Under the pieces are notes generated by a model. That model saw only the letters and a list, made by a program, of their open reading frames with translations. It did no database searches and was not told the origin of the DNA. Below are positions 25,642 through 33,388 of a stretch of 64,000 nucleotides of DNA, one piece after another. The DNA is from UBA2421 sp002343075 (GTDB lineage: Bacteria; Planctomycetota; Phycisphaerae; Tepidisphaerales; Tepidisphaeraceae), in the NCBI GenBank assembly GCA_937982565.1, contig CALJLN010000033.1, forward strand, positions 1-64,000. Direction: 5' to 3'. The position numbers and the translations under genes are program-made. Numbering within the stretch: position 1 is the first letter of the stretch; every line of letters begins with the position of its first letter.

Positions 25642-25849
25642 CAGGCGGTTCTCCTCGGAAACAACAGTTCAATCTCCGCCAGAATATACCCCCAAGCACG
25701 GCAAAGAGATTATGAAATCCGTATAAGCTGCGGCCAATTCTCGAAAAAATCTTTCTCTTCGACCTTTCCTGGTTTACGGCGGAAAAGTAACGATCGGGCG
25801 CGCACCCCGCCGATACACCTAACATAGTACGATCATCCGGGCGAAGAGT

Positions 25850-25878
25850 TCATGCTTTGCACCCGTAACGACCGATAA
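25850..25878 (+). promoter_or_regulatory. Candidate flagellar sigma-28 promoter
   Basis: ACCGATAA at 25871-25878 matches seven of eight bases of the sigma-28 (FliA) -10 consensus GCCGATAA. It is placed 36 bases before the ATG of the small gene at 25914, allowing a start about 25885 ahead of the AGGAGG. The -35 is poor (TCATGCTT near 25850 against TAAAGTTT, two bases too far), so the call rests on the -10 and on the flagellar genes that follow. Confidence 0.4.
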
Positions 25879-25913
25879 TCCACTAGGACAACCGAGCATT
25901 TTCAGGAGGAACC

Positions 25914-26138
25914 ATGACCGAGACCCTCTGGAACACCGCAGAACGCCTTCGCACCGTCCGCGATGCCCGCCAGCGTTTTGTGACAATGTGGGCGCTGCAG
26001 CAGGCCACCCGGCTATTTGAGTCGCAATGGTCAGCACGGTGCGCCTCGCGATCCGACTTATTCTCGGACCCCGACGCACACCTGCTGGGAAATGCCGACT
26101 GGAAGTGCTTATACCGCGGGTCGGTTCTTGACGATTAA
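25914..26138 (+). CDS. Small hypothetical protein upstream of fliD
   Basis: 74 residues (starts MTETLWNTAERLRTVRDA). It has an excellent ribosome binding site (AGGAGG, 25904-25909) and ends 7 bases before fliD, so it is genuine and co-transcribed with fliD-fliS. It is mostly helical and Arg/Trp-rich (MWALQQATRLFESQWSA), with no signal peptide or TM segment and two cysteines. I recognise no family; it is not FlaG, CsrA or FliW by sequence. A role as a small flagellar export or assembly factor is inferred from position only. Confidence 0.65.
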   Translation: MTETLWNTAERLRTVRDARQRFVTMWALQQATRLFESQWSARCASRSDLFSDPDAHLLGNADWKCLYRGSVLDD

Positions 26139-26145
26139 ATAGATT

Positions 26146-29100
26146 ATGGCGCGCATTACTTCCAGCGTTGGGCTTGTCAGCGGAATCAACAGTCGAGATA
26201 TCATCGACCAGTTGATCTCCATCGAGTCGCGACCCAAGGCTTTACTTCAGTCACGCGTCGATAACGTCAATAGCCAGCGGACCGCCTACACCGAACTCTC
26301 CACGCGGCTTACCTCGCTGCGACTTTCGGCAACATCGCTGAAGAAGATCTCGACCTTTCAGAACGCAAAGGCAACCACAAGCGACGACGGCGTAATCACC
26401 GCCAATGCCAGCGCCGGCGCGGCGGTCGGGTCGTACACATTTCAGGTCGCGCGGCTTGTCACCACACAGCAGGCCGTCTCGCGTGGGTTTGCCGACTTCA
26501 CCTCGGCGAAAGTCGGCCCGGCAACCGGGTCGCAGACCGTCACCATCGAGACCGGCGGCGGCGAACTCACGGCCGAGAATCTGCTGGACGAACTCAACGG
26601 CGGCAATGGCGTACGCAGGGGCGCGTTTCGCATCACCGATCGATCGGGGAACTCTTCGATCATCGATGTCTCGGGCGCAGTCTCGTTGCAGGACGTCCTT
26701 AAAAAGGTCAATACCTCGCTTGATGTCGCGGTGCGCGCGTCACTGGACGGCGACCAACTCGTCTTGACCGACCAAACCGGAAAAACTACGAACAACTTCA
26801 CCGTGCAAGATATTGGCGAAGGCACAACGGCCCTCGACCTGGGCATCGTTGCCGATGTTGCTGCTGGCACTATCACAGGCACTGATATCAACTCGATTGG
26901 CCGTGGGACGCGCCTCGATCAGCTAAATGACAACCGCGGGGTGCGCACCGGCGGAAGTGGTAACGACCTTTCCATTACGCTCAGCGACGCGTCAACGGTC
27001 GAAGTTTCGTTGCTGGCAGCCCGCACCGTCGGCGATGTGATTGACACCATTAACACTGCCGGCGCGGGGAAAGTAACGGCTTCCTTCGATGCCGGGTCAA
27101 ATGCGCTCAAACTCACGGACAACACAGGCAGCGGCGGAATCACCGTTGCGGCGGTCGGAACTTCGCGGGCCGCGGCCGATCTGGGTTTGCTTGGAACCGG
27201 TGCGGGTGCGACGCTGGTCGGGCAAGAAGTGCTCACCACGCTCGGCACCGTCTCTCTACGAAGCCTCAACGGCGGCGCAGGGCTCACGCTCGGCAGTTTG
27301 AGTATTCAAAATCGATCGGGCACCACCACCGCGGTCAACTTAAGTGGCGCGAAAACCGTGCAACAGGCGATTGACACGATCAACGCTGCCAACGCGGGTG
27401 TAAAGGCGGCAGTAAACCGGTCAGGAAGTGGCATCCAACTCACTGATACCTCCGGCGGAAGTGGCAATGTCGTCATCGGCGAGTCGGGCGGCACCACCGC
27501 GGCAGACCTGGGCCTGCTTGGCACGTTTGATGCCAGTTTCGGGGCGATCCAAGGCAAGAACCTCCAGCGGCAATACGTCACGGAGAGCACGCTGCTGAGC
27601 AAGTACAACGGCGGCCGCGGGGTGCAAGCGGGAAAATTTCGCGTTACCGACTCGAGCGGGGCTTCGTCGATTGTGGATCTTACGCAAGGCACGGAGGTGC
27701 GGCTGCGCGACGTAATCAGCGAAATCAATTCTCGCGGGCTGAGCATCACCGCAAGCATCAATGCCAAGGGCGACGGGCTGCTGCTGACCGACACCGGCAC
27801 CGGGACGGTCAAGATTAAGGTGGAAAACGTCGAGGGCAGCACCGCCAGCGATCTGGGCATTGAAACAGAGTCGGCCAGCGCGCTTTCGGGCGAAAACAAG
27901 ATCGACGGCTCGCTCGAACGCACCATCACGCTCGACAATACCGACACCCTCACGACCGTTCAGAAGAAGATCAATGACCTGAGTTTTGGCGTTTCGGCAC
28001 AAATCATCAATGACGGCACGGCCGGCACGCCCTACCGGCTCTCGATCAGCGCGCGCGGCAGCGGCCGCGATGGCCGCTTTGTCTTTGATGCCGGCAACTC
28101 CAAGCTCGAAGTTAACACACTTGTCGAAGCCAAGGACGCCGCGGTGTTTTTTGGCGACGCAACCGCAACCCAGCCGCTGCTGGTCACATCGAGCAAGAAC
28201 CAGATTGCCGGCGTCATTCGTGGGGTCAGCCTCGAATTGACAGGCACCAGCGAAAAGCCCGTGACCGTATCGGTCAGCAACACCATTGACAATGTGGTGG
28301 AAGAGATCACCAGGTTCACAACAACATTCAATGAGTTGAACGCAAAGATTGAAGACCTGACAAAGTTCGACACCGAGACCAACGAGCGGGGTTTGCTGCT
28401 CGGCGACAGCGCGATACAGCAAGTGCAGACACAGATCTTCAGCGTGCTCAATCGCTCGCTTCCCACCGGCGGGCAGTTTCGCGTGCTGGCGGATGTGGGA
28501 ATCCGCGTGGGACCATCCAGTGAACTGCTCTTTGACGAAGACAAGTTCCGCGAAGCCTACGGCAATAACCCCGACGCACTGAGGGAACTGTTCACCCGCG
28601 CACCCGGCGGGCTGACCGAGGGCACGTCGCTGAGCGTGCTCAATAAGGGCAAAGGCATCAATACCGCAGCATCGGGAAACGACATCCGCATCGTCACGCG
28701 CGACGGGACCGCAATCGATCTCTCGCTGGCGGCGGCTACGACTGTGGGCGACGTCGTCCGGGCCATCAACACCGCAGGCGCTGGCAAGCTGACCGCGACG
28801 CTCAACGAACTGGGATCGGCGTTTCAAATCAAGGACAACACCACGGGTAGTTCGCCGTTCGTCGTCTCACCGCTTGCGGGGTCCTCGGCAGCGGCGGATT
28901 TGGGCATCTCCGGCACCGGTGTGGGTGGAGTGCTCAATGGCAAGGCAATCGAGCTCACGCAGCAGCAGACGGTGTCCGGCTTGGGCTTTCTTATCGAGCA
29001 GCAGATTAACCGGCTAATCGACCCAATCGACGGCCTGATTACCCGTCAGAACAAGACACTCGAAGCACGCACCGATCAATTCGAGTCGCGCATCAAGGCC

Positions 29101-29241
29101 CTCGATACCCTCATCGCCGGCAAGCGAGAACGCCTCGAACGGCAGTTTTCGGGCCTCGAAAGCGCGCTATCCGGGTTGCAAAGCCAGCAGCAGAGTCTCT
29201 CGCGCATCCAATCACTCAACACCAACAACAATGATCGCTAA
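26146..29241 (+). CDS. fliD: Flagellar filament capping protein FliD (oversized, with five flagellin-IN repeats)
   Basis: 1031 residues, about twice the usual FliD. The FliD_N domain is clear (SSVGLVSGINSRDIIDQLIS, then a coiled-coil helix to about 75). Flagellin hook-IN-type repeats start near residues 143, 255, 365, 482 and 826, with cores such as VGDVIDTINTAGAGKVTAS. FliD_C is split: EITRFTTTFNELNAKIEDLT (about 720-740) and RVLADVGIRVGPSSELLFDE (about 780-800) precede the fifth repeat, and the final coiled coil (LIDPIDGLITRQNKTLEART ...) follows it. The protein forms the cap at the filament tip and folds incoming flagellin. No RBS better than TAAATAGATT precedes the ATG, so coupling to the small upstream gene is likely. 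Confidence 0.93.
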   Translation: MARITSSVGLVSGINSRDIIDQLISIESRPKALLQSRVDNVNSQRTAYTELSTRLTSLRLSATSLKKISTFQNAKATTSDDGVITANASAGAAVGSYTFQVARLVTTQQAVSRGFADFTSAKVGPATGSQTVTIETGGGELTAENLLDELNGGNGVRRGAFRITDRSGNSSIIDVSGAVSLQDVLKKVNTSLDVAVRASLDGDQLVLTDQTGKTTNNFTVQDIGEGTTALDLGIVADVAAGTITGTDINSIGRGTRLDQLNDNRGVRTGGSGNDLSITLSDASTVEVSLLAARTVGDVIDTINTAGAGKVTASFDAGSNALKLTDNTGSGGITVAAVGTSRAAADLGLLGTGAGATLVGQEVLTTLGTVSLRSLNGGAGLTLGSLSIQNRSGTTTAVNLSGAKTVQQAIDTINAANAGVKAAVNRSGSGIQLTDTSGGSGNVVIGESGGTTAADLGLLGTFDASFGAIQGKNLQRQYVTESTLLSKYNGGRGVQAGKFRVTDSSGASSIVDLTQGTEVRLRDVISEINSRGLSITASINAKGDGLLLTDTGTGTVKIKVENVEGSTASDLGIETESASALSGENKIDGSLERTITLDNTDTLTTVQKKINDLSFGVSAQIINDGTAGTPYRLSISARGSGRDGRFVFDAGNSKLEVNTLVEAKDAAVFFGDATATQPLLVTSSKNQIAGVIRGVSLELTGTSEKPVTVSVSNTIDNVVEEITRFTTTFNELNAKIEDLTKFDTETNERGLLLGDSAIQQVQTQIFSVLNRSLPTGGQFRVLADVGIRVGPSSELLFDEDKFREAYGNNPDALRELFTRAPGGLTEGTSLSVLNKGKGINTAASGNDIRIVTRDGTAIDLSLAAATTVGDVVRAINTAGAGKLTATLNELGSAFQIKDNTTGSSPFVVSPLAGSSAAADLGISGTGVGGVLNGKAIELTQQQTVSGLGFLIEQQINRLIDPIDGLITRQNKTLEARTDQFESRIKALDTLIAGKRERLERQFSGLESALSGLQSQQQSLSRIQSLNTNNNDR

Positions 29242-29334
29242 CCCCGACAGGCGCGGGTCCCAGGCGGATAAGGTTGCATTTTGCACCCCCGGCTTGCCGA
29301 TAGCATAAACGTCGGAAATTGGCCGACTGCGATC

Positions 29335-29793
29335 ATGAATTATCAAGCCGCCAACAATTACCTGAAAACCAAGGTTTTCACCGCAACCCCCGAGCAATTG
29401 CAGCTGATGCTCTATGACGGCGCGATTCGGTTTACAGACCAGGGCAAGTCCTCCCTGGAAAAGAAGGATTACGAAGGCGTCTACAACGCCCTGTCGCGGG
29501 CACAGAAGATTCTCACGGAGTTACAGTGTGGGCTGAAGCACGATGTCGCGCCGGAACTCTGCGGCAAGCTCTCGGCCCTGTACACCTTCGTGTTCCGCAA
29601 GCTGGTCGACGCGAGCATTCACCACCAGATGGAACCGATCGACGAAGCCCTGCAGATTCTGCGCTATCAGCGCGAGACTTGGGTGCTCCTGCTCGATCAA
29701 CTCGGCAAGGCCAAGGCGGGCGTCGCGGCGACTCGGATCGACATGCCTGCACCGAACGAACAAATGGAACGTCAGTTGCGTATGACGGCCTGA
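29335..29793 (+). CDS. fliS: Flagellar export chaperone FliS
   Basis: 152 residues. It binds the C-terminal disordered region of flagellin and keeps it unpolymerized before export. The start NYQAANNYLKTKVFTATPEQ, LQLMLYDGAIRFTDQGK and DYEGVYNALSRAQKILTELQ are typical, as is the ATG at 29335. There is a C-terminal tail of about 25 residues beyond the helical bundle. The gene follows fliD at 93 bp. A GCCGATAG at 29296-29303 resembles a sigma-28 -10 box but lacks a matching -35. Flagellin itself is outside the window. Confidence 0.93.
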   Translation: MNYQAANNYLKTKVFTATPEQLQLMLYDGAIRFTDQGKSSLEKKDYEGVYNALSRAQKILTELQCGLKHDVAPELCGKLSALYTFVFRKLVDASIHHQMEPIDEALQILRYQRETWVLLLDQLGKAKAGVAATRIDMPAPNEQMERQLRMTA

Positions 29794-29811
29794 GCAGCCT
29801 TTCACGAACAG

Positions 29812-29867
29812 AAGGCGGGGGCCGGGATTGACATCTTTGACGCGCCTCTGGGAACGGCCCTCGCCTT
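29812..29867. repeat. Long inverted repeat after fliS
   Basis: AAGGCGGGGGCCG (29812-29824) and CGGCCCTCGCCTT (29855-29867) pair over 13 positions with one G-U, around a 30-nt loop. No clear T-run follows on the plus strand (ACTATACG). It lies between the converging fliS and tatD genes and could act as a structured 3' end. Confidence 0.5.
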
Positions 29868-29940
29868 TACTATACGTCTGGCCTCTCGATGCATCTAACT
29901 TTGTTTTGCTACGGAGCTTGTGCTGGAACAAGAGTCACGT

Positions 29941-30705
29941 TTAGCCCGCCGGCCAGCCGAAAAAACGCTCTGCATTTTCTGTGGTAACTCGATCGACCTC
30001 GCCCAGCGGCACGTTCCAGGCGTTCGCCACGACCGCTGCGGTGTGAACCACCAGCGCGGGCTCGTTGATCTTCTGCGCGCGGAACGGCTCGGGCGAAAGA
30101 TAGGGTGCATCGGTTTCCACCATGAGCCGGTCGCGCGGCGTGAGGCGCACGCACTCCCGAAGGGCGTCGTTTCGCTTGAATGTGATCGCGCCGGTGTAGC
30201 TGATCCAGAATCCGGCGGCCAGGATTCTGTTTGCTTCTTCAGCCGTGCCCGTGAAGCAGTGAAAGACAGCAGTCCTCTCAAACCCGCGCATCATCGCCAA
30301 TGCATCGTCAATCGCTTCCCGGCAGTGAATGATCACATTGCGGCCGGTCTCGCTGGCAAGGTTCAGCTGAGCCTCAAAAAACCTCCGCTGCCGATAGACG
30401 GGCGCAAACTTGTGGTGATAATCGAGGCCCATCTCACCAAGCGCCACGACCGTCGGGTGAACCGCGAAGTCGCGGACGACGGCTACATCGCCGATTTCGG
30501 ACTCGTGGCAATAGTTTGGGTGAATGCCGACAGCGCATCGAATGTTGGGGTTGGCTTCACATAGCGCGATCGCGGTGGTGGCGTCGCCGATGTCGGTGCC
30601 GATCGTCACCATCCGCTCCACCCCCGCGGCGCGGGCGCGGGCGAGCACTGCATCGAGCGGTTCGAGCAGCCGTGGGTCGGTTAAATGACAATGCGAATCG
30701 ATCAT
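29941..30705 (-). CDS. tatD: TatD family deoxyribonuclease/hydrolase
   Basis: 254 residues, TIM-barrel metal-dependent hydrolase. Metal ligands are in MIDSHCHLTD (His4, His6), VALGEMGLDYHH (Glu), VIIHCREA (His), FHCFTGT (His) and MVETDAPYLSP (Asp), in canonical TatD order; ends with TTENAERFFG. TatD proteins are 3'-5' exonucleases, some acting in DNA repair. The frame is open for 39 codons upstream of MIDSHCH, but family alignment fixes the start at 30705. It ends 68 bases upstream on the same strand as yraN. Confidence 0.95.
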   Translation of the reverse strand: MIDSHCHLTDPRLLEPLDAVLARARAAGVERMVTIGTDIGDATTAIALCEANPNIRCAVGIHPNYCHESEIGDVAVVRDFAVHPTVVALGEMGLDYHHKFAPVYRQRRFFEAQLNLASETGRNVIIHCREAIDDALAMMRGFERTAVFHCFTGTAEEANRILAAGFWISYTGAITFKRNDALRECVRLTPRDRLMVETDAPYLSPEPFRAQKINEPALVVHTAAVVANAWNVPLGEVDRVTTENAERFFGWPAG

Positions 30706-30772
30706 GGCAGTAAAAACTGCGCGCCGGGGCGGCGGGTCGCGCCGCTTCTGAGCCTGGCTGGAAGCACACAGC

Positions 30773-31177
30773 TCAGAACGTCGCTGGAAATGCGTCGATG
30801 AGATGCTTGATCTGCGGCTCACGCCCCTGCGGCCACAGGATGCTCACCACGTCAAACCGCGCCGGCGGCCGGGGCACGCCGTATCGGCTCATGTACAACT
30901 TGGCCACCTTCGTAATCTGGTGCTGCTTGGTTTCGTTCACCTGCTCTTCGGGCGTGGCAATGGCGTCATCGGCGCGGGTCTTCACCTCGACAAACACCAG
31001 CGTGTTGCCGTCGCGCGCGATGATGTCGATCTCGCCGAGTTCCACCGCAAAATTTCTTGTGATGATGCGATAACCCAGTTCACGCAGATACTTCGCAGCG
31101 GCGTTCTCGCCACGGCGGCCGAGCGTCTCCTGGGGATCGATCTCGGTGGCGAGCATGTTTTTGAGCCACGTGAGCAT
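30773..31177 (-). CDS. YraN family (UPF0102) endonuclease-like protein
   Basis: 134 residues from the ATG at 31177. ETLGRRGENAAAKYLRELGY, the nuclease core ELGEIDIIARDG and LVFVEVKTRADD (Asp, Glu-x-Lys of the PD-(D/E)XK/RecB-like fold), then QVNETKQHQITKVAKLYMSR and ARFDVVSILW, are all present as in E. coli YraN. Function is unproven; a Holliday-junction-type or repair nuclease role is assumed from the fold. Probably co-transcribed with tatD. Confidence 0.92.
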   Translation of the reverse strand: MLTWLKNMLATEIDPQETLGRRGENAAAKYLRELGYRIITRNFAVELGEIDIIARDGNTLVFVEVKTRADDAIATPEEQVNETKQHQITKVAKLYMSRYGVPRPPARFDVVSILWPQGREPQIKHLIDAFPATF

Positions 31178-31224
31178 AAGACGGTGATACCGTAAATCGC
31201 CCACTCCGCCAAGCACCCGACAGA

Positions 31225-31289
31225 ACGCCGTCGGTCGGGCGTGGTCGGCCGCCGCTCTGCATCGGCACCCGCTTCGCCCGACGGCGTTG
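31225..31289. repeat. Inverted repeat in the yraN/DUF3467 divergent promoter region
   Basis: AACGCCGTCGG (31225-31235) and CCGACGGCGTT (31279-31289) are exact reverse complements, 43 bases apart, in the 166-bp space between divergent genes. GTCGGGCG-type sequence next to both arms extends the similarity imperfectly. It may be a looping operator or a folded leader. Confidence 0.45.
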
Positions 31290-31343
31290 CCTGGTAAACT
31301 CTCCGGTTTCGCGTTTTGGCACGCTCGTGTATCCTGCTGGTCG

Positions 31344-31991
31344 ATGAACGACGGACTCTCTCACCCTCCCCTCGGGCCGAATCCCGGCCAGCCCGGCGAC
31401 GACAACACCATTTTTACGCAGAAGTTTCAGCATCAACCGGTCGGCGCACGGGTGCCGGAGAAAATCAAACAGGGTGTGCTGAGCACCGGCCAGTTGATTT
31501 TGGATACGCCAAAGGAGTTCATTATTGACTTCCTGCAGTCTCTGGCGCGCCCGCCGCAGATTGTGGCGCGGGTGGTGATGGCTCCGCAGACGATGAACGA
31601 GTTCATCACGGCGCTGCGGGACAACATCGGAAAATACACCGAGCGTTTCGGCCCGCCCCCGCCGTTGCCGGTGCCTCCCAATCAGCCCAAGCCGACGATT
31701 CAGGAGATTTACGAGCAGTTTAAGCTCCCGGAAGAGCTATGGAGCGGGCAATACTGCAACAGCGTGATGATCGGCCACTCCGCGGCGGAGTTTAGTTTTG
31801 ACTTCATCACCGGCTTCTACCCCACCGCGGCGGTCAGCGCGCGGGTGTTTGTTTCGGCGCCGCATGCGCAGCGAATGGCAGACGCGTTTGCATCGGCATA
31901 CCAGAACTTTGCCCGCCGACAGCAAAATCCACCCGGCGGGCGCGGCCCCGCGGGGCCGACCGAACCGCTCCCGCCGCCTTTCCAGGGTTGA
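31344..31991 (+). CDS. Tandem DUF3467 protein
   Basis: 215 residues from the ATG at 31344. Two diverged DUF3467 domains: residues about 25-100 (GARVPEKIKQGVLSTGQLIL ... ARVVMAPQTMNEFITALRDN) and about 120-195 (ELWSGQYCNSVMIGHSAAEF ... VSAPHAQRMADAFASAYQNF). A Pro-rich linker and Pro/Gly tail surround them. DUF3467 proteins are frequent in planctomycetes; function unknown. Followed closely by the methyltransferase on the same strand. Confidence 0.85.
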   Translation: MNDGLSHPPLGPNPGQPGDDNTIFTQKFQHQPVGARVPEKIKQGVLSTGQLILDTPKEFIIDFLQSLARPPQIVARVVMAPQTMNEFITALRDNIGKYTERFGPPPPLPVPPNQPKPTIQEIYEQFKLPEELWSGQYCNSVMIGHSAAEFSFDFITGFYPTAAVSARVFVSAPHAQRMADAFASAYQNFARRQQNPPGGRGPAGPTEPLPPPFQG

Positions 31992-32022
31992 CGCCCGGAT
32001 TGGGGCTGCCTATTTTCTGGAA

Positions 32023-32703
32023 ATGTCCCAATCCGTGCTGCCCACGCAAGCAGGCTACGACCGGTGGTCGCAAATCTACGACGCCGACGAAAACCCACTT
32101 ATTGAACTGGAAACGCAGGTGATGCGACAGTTCATCGGCGATGTTGCAGGGCGAACCGTGCTCGATGTTGGATGCGGGACCGGCAGACACACCTCGGCGG
32201 TCGCAGCGGCCGGCGCGAGGGTGACGGCCATCGATTTCTCGCGGGGCATGCTCGACCGTGCGCGGGCCAAGCCGGAATGCCGCGATGTCACGTTCCTGAC
32301 TCACGACCTGTCGCAGACGTTGCCTTTTCCTGATGGAACGTTCGATGTCATCGTCTGCGGGCTTGTCATCGATCATATCTCCACACTCAAGGGGTTGTTC
32401 GGCGAGATGCAGCGCGTCGGCAAGCCTGGCGCGCGGGCCGCGATTTCAGTCATGCACCCGGCCATGGAATTGCTCGGCGTTCAGGCTCGTTTCACCGATC
32501 CTGCAACCGGTGCAAAGATTGCCTGCGGCACCGCGCAGAACGCTACGAGTGATTACGTCACGGCAATCTGTCACAGCGGGTGGTACATGGCTGAGATGAT
32601 TGAGCGCGCGGTGGATGACGCAACCATCGCTGCCTGCCCGCGCGCCATCAAATATGCGGGGTGGCCGATGTTGATGGCATGGCGGCTATTGAAGAAGTCG
32701 TAG
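32023..32703 (+). CDS. Class I SAM-dependent methyltransferase
   Basis: 226 residues. Motif I VLDVGCGTGRHTSAVAAAG (about 46-64) with the acidic VTAIDFS end of strand 2, motif II/post-I LPFPDGTFDVIVCGLVI, and VGKPGARAAISVMHP as motif III. The N-terminal AGYDRWSQIYDADENP is the common Methyltransf_11/25 opening. The substrate is not identifiable (small molecule or quinone-type). Start at the ATG at 32023; the same frame is open upstream over the end of the DUF3467 gene. Confidence 0.85.
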   Translation: MSQSVLPTQAGYDRWSQIYDADENPLIELETQVMRQFIGDVAGRTVLDVGCGTGRHTSAVAAAGARVTAIDFSRGMLDRARAKPECRDVTFLTHDLSQTLPFPDGTFDVIVCGLVIDHISTLKGLFGEMQRVGKPGARAAISVMHPAMELLGVQARFTDPATGAKIACGTAQNATSDYVTAICHSGWYMAEMIERAVDDATIAACPRAIKYAGWPMLMAWRLLKKS

Positions 32704-32746
32704 CGACGAAATTTCTCTTGATTCTTTGCAACACAATTGTTCTGCT

Positions 32747-33097
32747 ATGCGCGATATGGTTGCTGAACCTGCTGTCCAGCCAGAACAACAGCGAGAACGA
32801 AGAGGCTCCACTGAGCGGCGGGTGAAGAAACTGCCGCCGTACAATGTCGTGCTCATTGACGACGACGATCACACTTATCCGTATGTGATTGAGATGATGG
32901 GCGCGTTGTTTGGCTATCCGGCTGAAAAGGGCTTTTTAATCGCCGACGAGGTGACGCACACCGGTCGCGTGATTGTGCAGACAACACACCGCGAGCTTGC
33001 TGAGCTAAAGCGTGATCAGATAACGGCTTATGGCGCAGACTGGCGCGTCGCCTCGTGCCGCGGTGCCATGACCGCCGTCATTGAGCCCGCGGGGTAG
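32747..33097 (+). CDS. clpS: ATP-dependent Clp protease adaptor ClpS
   Basis: 116 residues. A variable N-terminal tail (rich in Glu/Arg) is followed by the ClpS core: PYNVVLIDDDDHTYPYVIEM (the N-degron pocket Asp/Asn region), VTHTGRVIVQTTHRELAELK and ADWRVASCRGAMTAVIEPAG. ClpS delivers N-degron proteins to ClpA(C)P. The ATG at 32747 or 32756 is possible; neither has a clear RBS. Confidence 0.9.
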   Translation: MRDMVAEPAVQPEQQRERRGSTERRVKKLPPYNVVLIDDDDHTYPYVIEMMGALFGYPAEKGFLIADEVTHTGRVIVQTTHRELAELKRDQITAYGADWRVASCRGAMTAVIEPAG

Positions 33098-33388
33098 TCG
33101 GCAGCACGATTCTTCGCAAGATTTGTCATTTCCGATAATATCCATGTTGCGGCGGTCGATCCGCCTATACGCTCCGACCGACAACGGATTGCACCACTCC
33201 GGCGGGAAAGTCGTTCGACGGAATGGCCGAACTTTGACATAGCTGTCGTCTATTCTCTCGGCCGGCGCGCGTTGCGCCGGAAAATTTTAGACGATCAGGC
33301 CATGTCAGGAAGTACGCGCAAATGTTTGCGATACCTCTCCTTATGACAGAATCCGTATTTTGCCGCCCGACAAGGGTGGGAGACTCGC

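Noticed and set aside
27421..28827. Long minus-strand frame inside fliD (468 codons)
   Set aside because: It is a shadow of the repetitive, GC-rich fliD gene and has no recognisable domain.
29296..29303. GCCGATAG as a sigma-28 promoter of fliS
   Set aside because: It matches the -10 at seven of eight bases, but the nearest -35-like TAAGGTTG is eight bases too far; fliS can also be read from the fliD promoter.
33234..33256. TTGACA ... TATTCT as a sigma-70 promoter for the Wzc-like operon
   Set aside because: The spacer is only 11 bases instead of about 17.
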